Positions 22,381 through 32,524 of a DNA stretch of 64,000 bases are shown piece after piece. The stretch is from Adiantum capillus-veneris (Eukaryota > Streptophyta > Polypodiopsida > Polypodiales > Pteridaceae): contig CM043959.1 in the NCBI GenBank assembly GCA_014529385.2, positions 55,058,253 through 55,122,252 on the forward strand, read 5' to 3'. A model generated the notes under the pieces. The model worked only from the letters and a program-made list of their open reading frames with translations, was not told the origin of the DNA and made no database searches. Within the stretch, counting starts at the first letter, position 1; each line of letters begins with the position of its first letter. The position numbers were made by a program, and so were the translations under genes.

Positions 22381-23556
22381 CCTTAGTTGAGCGATTATAA
22401 AATAGGAGGAAGAAATGGTTTGACCGTCATCTAAAGAACAAAGATATCAATGTTGGTGATAAAGTCCTTATGTATGGAGTGCGTAACGAAAAGAAAAAGT
22501 TGAAATATGCAAGAAAAGGACCATGTAGAGTATGTGAGATCACCCCACAAGGAACCATTCATGTGGAGACTCTTGATGGAGTTGAAACCATTGGATTCTT
22601 CAATGGGAGCAAATTTAAAAGATACTATGATTCTTTAAGCCAAGAGGAGCTATGTGTCATCCATCAAAAAAAGGCAGCCAAGGCACAAACAAAATCGAAG
22701 AAGATAGAAGTTCAAACTGAGGCTAAGGAGTGACAATAAAGCATAAGATGCCAACGAGAGGCTAACCTTGGAGTTACACATGCATTCCACGTTGAAACCG
22801 ACGAGCATTGGTTGGAATCTGACACACCTCTACGATACCCTATTGAGCTAAATAGCACCTATGGAAAAGTGCTATATAACGCCTTATTGGACACGGGTGC
22901 TAAATATAATCTGCTATCATACGGGGTGTGGTGTCAGCTAGGGAAGCCACCTCTATCTGAAAGTATTATCCAAGTCAAGGGTGTCAACAAGAAAAAAACT
23001 GCGGTTTTTGGAATCTGGCACACTTCTGTCAGTTATGACAATGGGGTTGTAACTCAAGACTTTTTGGTCATGCCTGTTGGAACTATGGAGGGTGATATAA
23101 ACCTAGGATGCACGTGGATGATAGCCACCAAATGCACTATTTATTGGGGGACAGGGGGTGTCACAATGCAGAAACCAACTCTTAGCCCTGCCACTCAAGC
23201 CATAGTCCCTGAGATATTACCTCTTAAGGAAATAAAACCCAAAACATTGCATGTCCAAGAGGTTGAACCATATGTCCCCATAGCCCAACTCTCTAGAGCT
23301 TCAACTAATGTAGTTGAAATAAAGCTTGAGACACACAAGACCCATCCCAATATAACAAAGAAAACATACAAGTGGGTCCCTAAAGCTTCTTTAGCAACCA
23401 TAGTTAGTGATAAAAGACAGGAGCCTGGTAAGAGACGTCCCACCCGCCTCAAGAAATGTAAGGAAATGCTATGTTGGATTACTAAAAAACTATTGGAAGC
23501 CCAAGGCTACTATGAAGGAAATGATCAAATCTGGGTGCCAAAACGTAAATTGTGCT
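22381..23556 (+). pseudogene. Element A integrase tail, coiled coil and post-integrase protease-like domain
   Basis: 22470-22733 encodes the integrase C-terminal barrel (DKVLMYGVRNEKKKLKYA) and a basic helix (HQKKAAKAQTKSKKI). After a TGA, 22812-23556 encodes LLDTGAKYNLLSYGVWCQLG, a flap-like GIWHTSVSYDNGVV and the LGCTWM strand, which is the pattern of a retropepsin with a canonical DTGA. The following part is basic (PGKRRPTRLKK) and ends EAQGYYEGNDQIWVPKRK where B inserts; it resumes at 37855. Confidence 0.82.
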
Positions 23557-24220
<664 letters not shown>

Positions 24221-24236
24221 TGCCCCCCTTCTTGAT
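24221..24236 (-). promoter_or_regulatory. 3' polypurine tract of element B
   Basis: On the minus strand ATCAAGAAGGGGGGCA ends where the LTR's TGTTAACC begins. Element C has ATCAGGAAGGGGGCCA at the same place. Confidence 0.88.
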
Positions 24237-25594
24237 GTAGATTCCGTCCTCGGAAGCTATTGAGTTGAAACTCTTTCGTCGAGGTGGAAGAGAATTTGAG
24301 ATGAATGTCCTTAGCCTTCTTCAGTCACTGCAAAATTAAACAACATTGGCACAGTAATTGCATTCTCATAAGTGATTAAAAAGCATATGCAGTTTTAGGT
24401 AGACAATTTGATTGGTAAAAGAATTTCAAACAATTTGTCAGCAATGAACATTAAATTGCAATGTAATCAAATGCATAAACAGATGTAAAGGTAAAAAATT
24501 AAACAAGTCTGGGGTCGCTAATTTGACGGTCGAAAGGCACTAGAGATCGAATATTAATACCATGGGTAAGCTTCTTAATTTTCTGTGGTCAATTAAGTTG
24601 TTTAATCGTGAGAGCCAAGTATTCATGTTCGAGGGCTGACTAGAGGCTATATCTAGAAGACCTTGTAGTTAAGCTACCATAAAAGGAATTTCTCATGAAA
24701 TCATCGCCTGACTGATTACTTTTTCTTTGACCCCCCAAAGTCTTTTCACAGTGATTCAATTTTGATGTGTGTGCTTATTTTGTATGCCTTGGGTTTTTTG
24801 CTTTTCAAGGAAAAGCGCCCACACTGGGAACCTCTAGGGCTCTAGTACCATAGGCAATACATGTGAGTGAAGTACCAAATCAAGCTGAGATTTCTCTTCC
24901 AGCTTAAGATTTTACAGTGTGGCACTTTGATTTTTTGTTTGTTCATTTTCAGCATTTTAATTTTGTAACTTTGGGGGGTCATATAACACTGATACACCTC
25001 CCCAGGCTCATCACACTAGTAAACTCCCTTTATAATACTTAAGCGAAAGGTCAATAGGGTCAAGCCCACTAGAAATCCCTAGTACATTTCACACAATGCT
25101 GCCTAAATCGGATTAAGAACCTAAGTAACCATTGATTATTAGGAAGGCATTCCCCATGGTATTAAGAGAAGATTTCTAACACCTAACTTGGTCAAACTAG
25201 CTTAGTCGGACTGCTTGATTTTTAAACCTAGACAAGTGATTATGACAAAAAATTACATTGAATTAAATGTTTGATACTAAGCAAATGCGGTGAATATTAG
25301 GCTACCAATCACAATTAAAGCTGACAATCATAGATGCAAAAAAGATAAGGGGCAATGCTAATGGACAAGAAACACCTGTTTGTGTCGATGGTCGCGCTTG
25401 ATTTGAAGAGTGAGTCGAGATAAAGATTCCATGAAGGTCCAAATCCTACCAATAGCAACACGCTCCTGTACACACTAGGAAACAAAAGGAATACCTCCAG
25501 GAGGCACATTAGTGGAAAAAGGTACCAACACTTATTGAACACAACAAAAAACATAAGGAACCCTAACCTAATTATTTGCACTCCCCCCAGAGAG
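24237..25594 (-). other. Long 3' untranslated region of element B
   Basis: About 1.36 kb between the accessory ORF and the PPT. I see no supported ORF, repeat or RNA motif; it is AT-rich with short homopolymer runs. Confidence 0.6.
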
Positions 25595-26017
25595 TCAAGG
25601 GATTAGGATATTGTAGAGGTTGGGGGGAAACCCTAAGGCTAAACCCCTATCTTCGTCGTCGAGATAAACAAAGTCATCATCCATGAGACCATATGTGTCA
25701 TCCGTGTAGTCGTGTAAATTTTCTTCTTCATCATAGGTGCCCATGTTTACTAAGAAGGTCACTAGACGCCTATAGTCATCTTGGTCAAAAGGGTAGGCTT
25801 GTGCAATGGGAGAAACGCTCTCTACTAAGTATGGATCAGACGTGGTCAAGAGACGTATCAGCCATTCTAACTCCTCAAAATTCCTCTCACATGCTAGCGT
25901 ACCTATCAAATCCCATTCACATGCAAGCACTGGAAAGACCATGTGAAATATTTGTGAAAAGTAACGAGGGTACCTCTCACCCAAGGCAGGAGTGGATGAC
26001 TCTAGCGTACTAGCCAT
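25595..26017 (-). CDS. Accessory protein in the env position of element B (acidic, function unknown)
   Basis: 140 codons from ATG 26017 to the stop at 25595, uninterrupted although pol is full of stops. An ATG 36 bp upstream (26053) is in frame, but I prefer 26017 because it follows a conserved AG by 2 nt, as in C. The protein has a Trp-rich middle (LACERNFEELEWLIRLL), an invariant-looking TTSDPYL and AQAYPF, and an acidic tail (YDEEENLHDYTDDTYGLMDD, then VYLDDEDRG). There is no signal peptide or clear membrane span, so it does not look like an envelope glycoprotein. C has a homologue at 61443-61838 with one stop. I do not recognise the family. Confidence 0.72.
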   Translation of the reverse strand: MASTLESSTPALGERYPRYFSQIFHMVFPVLACEWDLIGTLACERNFEELEWLIRLLTTSDPYLVESVSPIAQAYPFDQDDYRRLVTFLVNMGTYDEEENLHDYTDDTYGLMDDDFVYLDDEDRGLALGFPPNLYNILIP

Positions 26018-26019
26018 AT

Positions 26020-26046
26020 CTGTACACGCAAATAGATGATGGTTAG
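26020..26046 (-). promoter_or_regulatory. Candidate splice acceptor before the accessory ORF of B
   Basis: On the minus strand CTAACC (branch-point-like), then a T-rich stretch and TGTACAG end 2 nt before the ATG. Element C has the same arrangement at 61841-61867. Inference: the accessory protein may be made from a spliced RNA. Confidence 0.5.
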
Positions 26047-26153
26047 AGTGCAAATATTACAAGGGTCGTGTTCTTGTGCATAATTTGTTTTTATGATTTG
26101 TGTTATGGCTCTTGCTCTTTTACTTTTTTATCTTGTTTTTGTGAGTATAAGGC

Positions 26154-26163
26154 TTTATATATA
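26154..26163 (-). promoter_or_regulatory. TATA-like box upstream of the accessory ORF of B (duplicated at 26478-26487)
   Basis: On the minus strand TATATATAAA lies about 137 bp before the accessory ATG, flanked by a block shared with C (GATCTTAGGGAATGTATATA in B). It could be an internal promoter; sequence alone cannot show activity. Confidence 0.35.
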
Positions 26164-26242
26164 CATTCCCTAAGATCGGAGATTAAGAGGTCAGGGAGAA
26201 AGGTTGAGAGGGAAGCAAGTGAATGATGGATGTCCACAAACA

Positions 26243-26258
26243 CTCCCCCCTTCCTTGG
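26243..26258 (-). promoter_or_regulatory. Internal polypurine tract of B (second copy 26567-26582)
   Basis: On the minus strand CCAAGGAAGGGGGGAGT lies between the post-integrase ORF and the accessory ORF. It is kept in C (62114-62130) and resembles the 3' PPT. It could be a second plus-strand start or a relic of an older LTR edge. Confidence 0.4.
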
Positions 26259-26587
26259 GTAGATCATACCATTTGAAATGATGTCTTCACCCTTTGAAAC
26301 CAATTGTTCCAGTTGGTAATAGGTGAGGATTTTTGCCGGTAGTTTTCTATTACCCTAGGTGCCTCGTCAAGTTGCAAATATTACAAGGGTCGTGTTCTTG
26401 TGCATAATTTGTTTTTATGATTTGTGTTATGGCTCTTGCTCTTTTACTTTTTTATCTTGTTTTTGTGAGTATAAGGCTTTATATATACATTCCCTAAGAT
26501 CGGAGATTAAGAGGTCAGGGAGAAAGGTTGAGAGGGAAGCAAGTGAATGATGGATGTCCACAAACACTCCCCCCTTCCTTGGGTAGA

Positions 26588-27300
26588 TCATACCATTTGA
26601 AATGATGTCGTCACCCTTTGAAACCAATTGTTCCAGTTGGTAATAGGTGAGGATTTTTGCCGGTAGTTTTCTATTACCCTAGGTGCCTCGTCAAGTTGCA
26701 AGGGTGGTAAGGTACTCTCCCAGGATCGAACTTGAAGTGGTTCATCAGGTGATTCTTGAACACTGGGAGGTGTGGATTCTTTTGTAGCTTCATGGAGGTC
26801 CACTACTATAGATGGAGGCTGTGTAGAAGCTTTTACCTCTATGGATGTATTACTTGAGGAGCTAGAAGCTTCATGGAACTCCCCCCTTCCTGAGCTAGGT
26901 GGAATAAATTGGTTTTGCCTTGGAGCCCAAACTAGCTCTGGACTAGGTGTGTAGCATTCTGTGATCTTTCCCTTCCCACGGTCTGCCATTGGCTTTAGCG
27001 TTACACTGTTTGACTCATATGGGTTTGTTGTCGATAGGGAAGGACACATTTTACGTTTAGGTACCCAAATTTGCTGATTTCCATCATAGTAGCCTTGGGC
27101 TTCTAATAGTTGTTTTGGAATCCATCGTGATTTGGTCTTGACTCTCCTAGGGCGCGCTCTTGGTTTTCCCGGGAAATTTTTTCTTGGAATGGATGGGAGG
27201 GTTGAGGCAGTTGGAAGTAAGGCCTTGGGGACCCATTGATATGTACTCTTAGGTCATGCAGGTTGAGTACTTGCAATATTACTACATCCTGCAACTACAA
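26588..27300 (-). pseudogene. Element B post-integrase ORF, C-terminal half
   Basis: In the pol frame after a TGA at 27254-27256 (C shows P-R-D at this site, suggesting CGA to TGA). It is basic, then Ser/Pro-rich: PGKPRARPRRVKTKSRWI, QLLEAQGYYDGNQQIWVP, GKITECYTPSPELVWAP, FHEASSSSSNTSIEV, PPLQLDEAPRVIENY and PITNWNNWFQRV. A, B and C all keep the QLLEAQGYYDGN and ECYTP blocks, so it was under constraint. No known domain recognised. Confidence 0.7.
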
Positions 27301-27961
27301 GTGTTGAAGTGCTAGATTCATGGGTAGCCGGCAAAGACGAGTTAACCACCTTGGCTTGTGAATGTTGGCTATCCTTCAACTTTGCTAGAGTTTGCGACGT
27401 AGGTGACTTTGCTTGAATGATAGGGGTAAGAGTCGGTGGTCGCGTCGTGACACTACCAGTATCCCAATCAATAGTGCATTTGGTTGCCAACATCCACGTG
27501 CGTCCCAGGTTTACGTTGCCTTCCATAGCTCCCGCGGGCATGACTAGAAACCTCTGCACTATGCTTCCATTGTCATAGACAACAGGGGTCTGAAGGACTC
27601 CAAGAATAGCAATTTTGTTTTTATTAATGCCCTTGACTTGCATCGTACTTGGGGATAGGGTCGGTTTTCCTAATTGACACCAAACTCCATAGGATAACAA
27701 ATTGTGTTTAGCTCCCGTATCTAATAAGGCATTGTATAGTACTTTCCCATAGGGGCTATTTAGCTCAATTGAGTATCGTAGGGGTGGCTCAGATTCTAAT
27801 GAGTCGTCATCTGTGTCCTCGAAAAATGCTTGCGTGATTCCCAGATTAGCCTCTCGTTGGCGTCTAAGACATTGTTGTCGTTCTCGAGCCTCAACTCTTG
27901 CTTGGATTTTTTTAAGCTCTGCTTGTTCCTTGGCAGCCTTCTTTTGATGGATGGCTTGCAA
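27301..27961 (-). pseudogene. Element B coiled coil and second retropepsin-like domain (after integrase)
   Basis: It starts just after a TAG at 27968 that replaces Gln in PLS-stop-EELQ. A charged helix (QKKAAKEQAELKKIQARVEA) is followed by a full retropepsin pattern: ALLDTGAKHNLLS (active site at 27710-27721), VKGINKNKIAILGVLQTPVV, FLVMPAGAMEG and the LGRTWM strand. Retropepsins cut Gag-Pol polyproteins as dimers. Plant OTA elements normally carry their protease before RT; here such a domain exists there too, but with DGG. This one is the better match to an active site, which is unusual for its position. Confidence 0.82.
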
Positions 27962-27967
27962 CTCTTC

Positions 27968-29095
27968 CTAGCTTAGAGGATCATAATATCTTTTGAATTT
28001 ACTCCCATTAAGGAATCCAATGGTTTCAACTCCATCTAGAGTCTCCACACGAATGGTACCTTGCGGAGTAATTTCACACACTCGATATGGTCCCTTACCA
28101 ACGTATTTCAATTTCTTCTTTTCATTACGTACCCCGTACATAAGAACTTTATCACCAACCTTGATGTCTTTATCCTTTAAATGGCTATCAAACCACTTCT
28201 TTCTCCTATCCTTCTCCACTAGAGCATTTCGCACAGCTAATTGCCTTTCTTCATCTAGCCTTTCCAGGATATATAATCGCTCCACTAAGGGGTTACCATC
28301 CCAACCTTCTTGAGAAGCTACTCGAAGACTAGGAATGACAAACTCCCATGGCATAACTGCTTCTTGGCCATACACCATCTTAAACGGTGTGCAATTAATA
28401 ACAACTTTATACGCAGTACGATAAGCCCATAAAGTTGATGTAAGCTTTAGGTCCCAATCAGTGCGATGAGCCTCGACTGTCTTTGTCAAAATGGAGATGA
28501 GAGTTTTGTTGGTACTCTCAGCTTGGCCATTTGCTTGGGGATAATAGGGTGTAGACTTGTGGTGAGATATCATGAAGTTTGATGTGAGTTCTTTTATTAC
28601 TTCATTTATAAAATGAGTTCCATTTTCACTCACAAGTTCAAAGGGGCATCCAAAACGTGTGATAATGTTCTCAAAGAGGAACTTAGCTGTTGTTTTTGCA
28701 TCCGCCTTCCGTGTTGCTTTTGCTTCAGCCCATTTGGTTACATAGTCAGTAGCCACACTGATATATCGTGATTGCGTGTTACGTGCAGCCGGACTAATCG
28801 GTCCTACAAAGTCTAAGCCCCACTTTTCAAATGGTTGGGTTACCTTGATGGGATGTAGAGGCATCCTATCACTTCTTTGTGGCTTCTGAAAGCGTTGGCA
28901 TTCATCACATCCCTTTGCAAAAGTTGATGCATCCTTAAACAGAGTGGGCCACCAATAGCCTGACTGTAAGATCTTTCGGGCAGTCAAGTTTCCTGAAAAG
29001 TGACCACCAGCTACGCCCATGTGTGCCTCTTGTAGAATATATAAATACTCATCCTCGCGGGCACAGCGTCTAAGAACATCATCTTTTCCTCTCTT
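27968..29095 (-). pseudogene. Element B integrase
   Basis: Zinc finger AHMGVAGGHFSGN ... CDECQRF, GLDFVGPISPAARN with the first Asp, YYPQANGQAESTNKT with the Glu, and a C-terminal GDKVLMYGVRNEKKKLKYVG. The second catalytic Asp is changed: ELVSENGTHF (A has SDNGTHF, C has NDNGTHF). It is open from about 29095 to 27968. The TAG at 29096-29098 separates it from RNase H (TAT in A). Confidence 0.9.
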
Positions 29096-31600
29096 CTAGA
29101 GAGTTCCAGCCAGTAAGCAATAGGGTTCGCATTCCTTGATTAATTTTCGAGCTATATCTTTTCGCAGTTCTTTGGGTGGAAAACCATTAACTAAGAAGTT
29201 AACAATCTTTTCACTCCATTCAGGCATTGTCTCAACAATGAACAAAGGAGTATCAAGCAATTCATCATCAACCCCCGTAGGAGCTTCGCCATTAGGGATA
29301 CGAGATAAATGATCCGCCATGACATGTTTCCTCCCAAGCCTCACAACAACGGTGAAGTCAAACTCAAGAAGAATTAACAGCCATCGTGTAATTCGACCTG
29401 TGGAACACGGCTTGTTTACCAAATATAGCAATGCTTGATGATCAACATAAAACACAAACTTGGTAGCAAGAAGGTAATAGCGAAATTTCTTTACTGCGTA
29501 AATCATAGCTAGACCTTCGCGCTCTGTAGTAGTGTAGTTCATCTCGGCATCATTTAATTGGCGACTTACAAAGCTAATAGGGTAGTCCAATTTATGTTCT
29601 CCTGGTTGAGTTAGAACACACCCAATAGCAAAATTTGATGCATCAATATGCACATGAAAAGGTACATTCCAATCAGGTGTTCGCAGGATTGGAGCACTTG
29701 TTAGGGCCTTCTTTAATAACTCATAAGATTGATGAAATTCTTCCGTCCAGTGAAACTCGATAAGAAGCTTGTACAATGGACGCGCTATCTCGGCAAAGTT
29801 TAAAATAAATCTTCGATCATAACCAACATGGCCCATAAATCTTTGAACTCCTTTATAGTTCGTAGGTGGTGGCAAATCGGCAATGGCTTTAATCTTACTC
29901 TCATCTGTGGATATCCCGTTCTTGGACACTATATGGCCTAGAATGACTCCATGCTTAACCCAAAATTGGCATTTGAAAGGGTTCAATGAGATGCGATAAA
30001 ATCTGCACCTTTCAAATATTTTTCGTAGATATAACAAATGCTTCTCCCAAGAAGAAAAAACACAAAGGTCGTCTAGGAAAGCTTCACAAAACTCCCTTAG
30101 AAATTCTTTAAACGTAGTGTTTATTAATCGTTGGAATGTAGCAGGGGCATTCGTTAAGCCAAAAGCCATAACACGAAATGCAAACACTCCAAACTCTGTG
30201 ATAAAAGCAGTTTTAGCTTGGTCCTCTAATGCAATTGTGATTTGATTTTAACCAGAGTACCCATCTAAAAAGCTATAAGCCTCCTTGCCCGCAACTCTTT
30301 CAAGCACATGTTCTGAATATGGCAAGGGATAATGATCTCTCCTAGTGGCTGCATTAACTTTCTTGAGGTCCACGCACACTCTTAGTTTCCCATTCTTTTT
30401 TGGCACAATGACTATTGGAGAAACCCATTCTGAGTGCTCAATAGGGTATATGAATCCACATTGGATAAGTTTTTCAATCTCCTCTTGTACAATTTTGGCG
30501 TACTTAGGATTCATTGGATAGGGTCGTTGCTGGACGGGTTTAGCAGTGTTGATCATGGGAATTGTATGTTGCACCACAGAAGGTGGAACGCCCTTCATGT
30601 CATGATATGTCCAAGCAAAGATATCCTTGTATTCCTTGAGGAGCTCCTTAAGTACAGCCTCTTCAGTTTCGGTAAGGTCTTGAGCAATAAAGACTGGTTT
30701 AGACTCCTCACCTGGTTCTGCTAATTCTATCTCTTTAACTACCGCTAGACCATCATAGACTCCACTGCTTCCGTTGGTAGGTATTCGTTGGGCTTTGGCA
30801 TACACAACCTTTCGCTCCCCCGTGGTATAAGATTTAAAATGTTCAGGAGCCGTATGTAAGTCAGCAGGCTCTTGTCCTGACGGAGACCTTTCTTTTAGTT
30901 CTGCCTCCTTTTGTTGTGCTAACTCTCGGTTTTGACGTCTTCTTATAGTTCGACTCAATTTAGGCTCTGTAACCTCCAATTGAGCGAGGTCAATGGGTCG
31001 CGTGCTGCACCACATGACACTCTGGAGATGTTCACCCCAATTGTCTACTAGCTTTCGATGAGCATCACATGCCCCTAGATAGCTAAGCCATTCTGCAGCA
31101 GATCTTTCCTTGTTTATCCTAGCTCTCACATTTGCTCGATATCGTCGTCTCTTATATGACCTTTGTTTCTTGTTAAGGTTTTGATTTTGGTAAATGTTTG
31201 AACTCGACTCGCTTGATAGGTCTTTGCTTGTATCTTCTTCACTCTCATATAAATTACCATAGATGGTCGTACTAGACCTTGAGTGTTCAGTTTCTATACT
31301 TGGCTCACTCGATGTTTCCTCAGGTTCTGAATCCATTTCTCCCTGAGATTTCATTTCTGATGTGTATTGGCCTGAAGCCTTTGAGGAATCATCGGTTTCA
31401 CTCTCAGGTAGGTGTGCCTCTTTCTTATCATCGGATGTTACATGCGCTACACCTAACATGTTTACTAGTGCAATGTGTGGTATCTCTTCCCCATCTGGTG
31501 TTACCCAGGTTGTTCCTCTAGCTCCCCATGTATCTATAGTTGCCACTAGGTGTACCCAATCGACATTGTCTGACTCAGCCATTCCGGGTAGGATATCCAT
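29096..31600 (-). pseudogene. Element B reverse transcriptase and RNase H
   Basis: RT shows EEIEKLIQCGFIYPIEHSEW, VSPIVIVPKKNGKLRVCVDL, FAFRVMAFGLTNAPATFQR and the active site AFLDDLCVFSS (about 30068-30100). RNase H shows HVHIDASNFAIGCVLTQPGE, TTEREGLAMIYAVKKF and FYVDHQALLYLVNK. One TAA at 30248-30250 breaks it at GYSG-stop-NQI, where A and relatives have Tyr. The N-terminal part (31600-30700) is an acidic Ser-rich linker, then YKRRRYRANVRARINKERSA. FLDD instead of YxDD fits the OTA branch. Confidence 0.92.
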
Positions 31601-32524
31601 ATAAGGAGAGTTCTACCCAACATCCGTGTCTTCGTTACACGTGTAACAATACTGTAATGGAGCTGAGTGAATTGTTGTATCTGATCGATTATCAATGATG
31701 AATTTATTTCCTAGAGGATGCGTTCGACCACTTAAAAGATCAACTCGAATGACAGAGTCTTGGAACTATAAGTAGACGTGGTTTTTGGACCAGTCATGCA
31801 CCATTTTTGCTTCCCTCATGAATGGACGCCCTAAGATCATCTCAAATGACATAGGAAGCTTGGAAAAATCCATAACAATGAAAGTTTGCCTTACCTTGTG
31901 TCCCAAGACCTTGATTCTGAGATCCTTTAGCATTCCAATAGGCGTAACAATAGATCCATTAGCCATTTTTACCACTACGCTTGTGGCTTCAAGGTGAGGT
32001 GGCCCCATAGACTCCCAACAACTCTTTGTCACCATGCTGACTCCCACACCACCGTCAAGGACCCCCTTTACAGTTAATCCTTTAGTAGTGATTGGTAGAG
32101 TAGCATTAGATTCATCACCTTCAAAGTATTGCCCCAACTTGTTAACGGGTACTTCAATTACAGATTCATGTCCCGCTAGGTCAGATGGTGGTGCTAAATG
32201 TTCCTCATCATTCATTACCGAGTCAGGTTTGTTCATATGTGCAAACTGTGGTAATCCGGCCTGTAATTCTCCATTGAGGAAGGCTCGAAGAGCTGAGACT
32301 AGCTCGGGGTCTTTATATAGTTTGGACATGATGGTGGTTCTAACTTCTGAAGACATGAAATCCATCAATTTGGCAACATTTAATGGCATCTTGTGGGACG
32401 TAGGACCCTGACAAGAGAATGGTGAAGATGGAATCTCCACTTCCTCAAGGGGGTCAGACATTCCCTCACCAAACATTCTCTCTAGTAGGAAAGGTGTGTC
32501 CACTTTCAGATGTCCTACCCTCAC
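31601..32524 (-). pseudogene. Element B first protease-like domain (before RT)
   Basis: MDFMSSEVRTTIMSKLYKDP, VPVNKLGQYFEGDESNATLP, then GVLDGGVGVSMVTKSCWESM, VVVKMANGSIVTPIGMLKD and MILGRPFMREAKMVHDW: a retropepsin layout with DGG at the active site and the closing ILGRPF strand. A TAG at 31766-31768 (Q in A, HIYLQFQDS) ends the frame; the pol frame goes on through 31601. Confidence 0.85.

Larger units (their letters stand above)
26051..26698 (-). repeat. 324-bp tandem duplication in element B
   Basis: Copies at 26051-26374 and 26375-26698; I found one difference (T/G near 26285/26609). The unit holds the end of the post-integrase ORF, an internal purine tract (26243-26258 and 26567-26582) and a TATA-like stretch (26154-26163 and 26478-26487). 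Not present in C, so it arose in B or its recent parent. Confidence 0.95.

Noticed and set aside
25595-26017. Accessory ORF as a viral envelope gene
   Set aside because: No signal peptide, membrane span or Cys-rich ectodomain; it is short, acidic and soluble-looking.
26103-26627. Two identical 66-codon minus-strand ORFs (26103-26303 and 26427-26627) as genes
   Set aside because: They are the same out-of-context end of the post-integrase ORF plus spacer, doubled by the 324-bp duplication.
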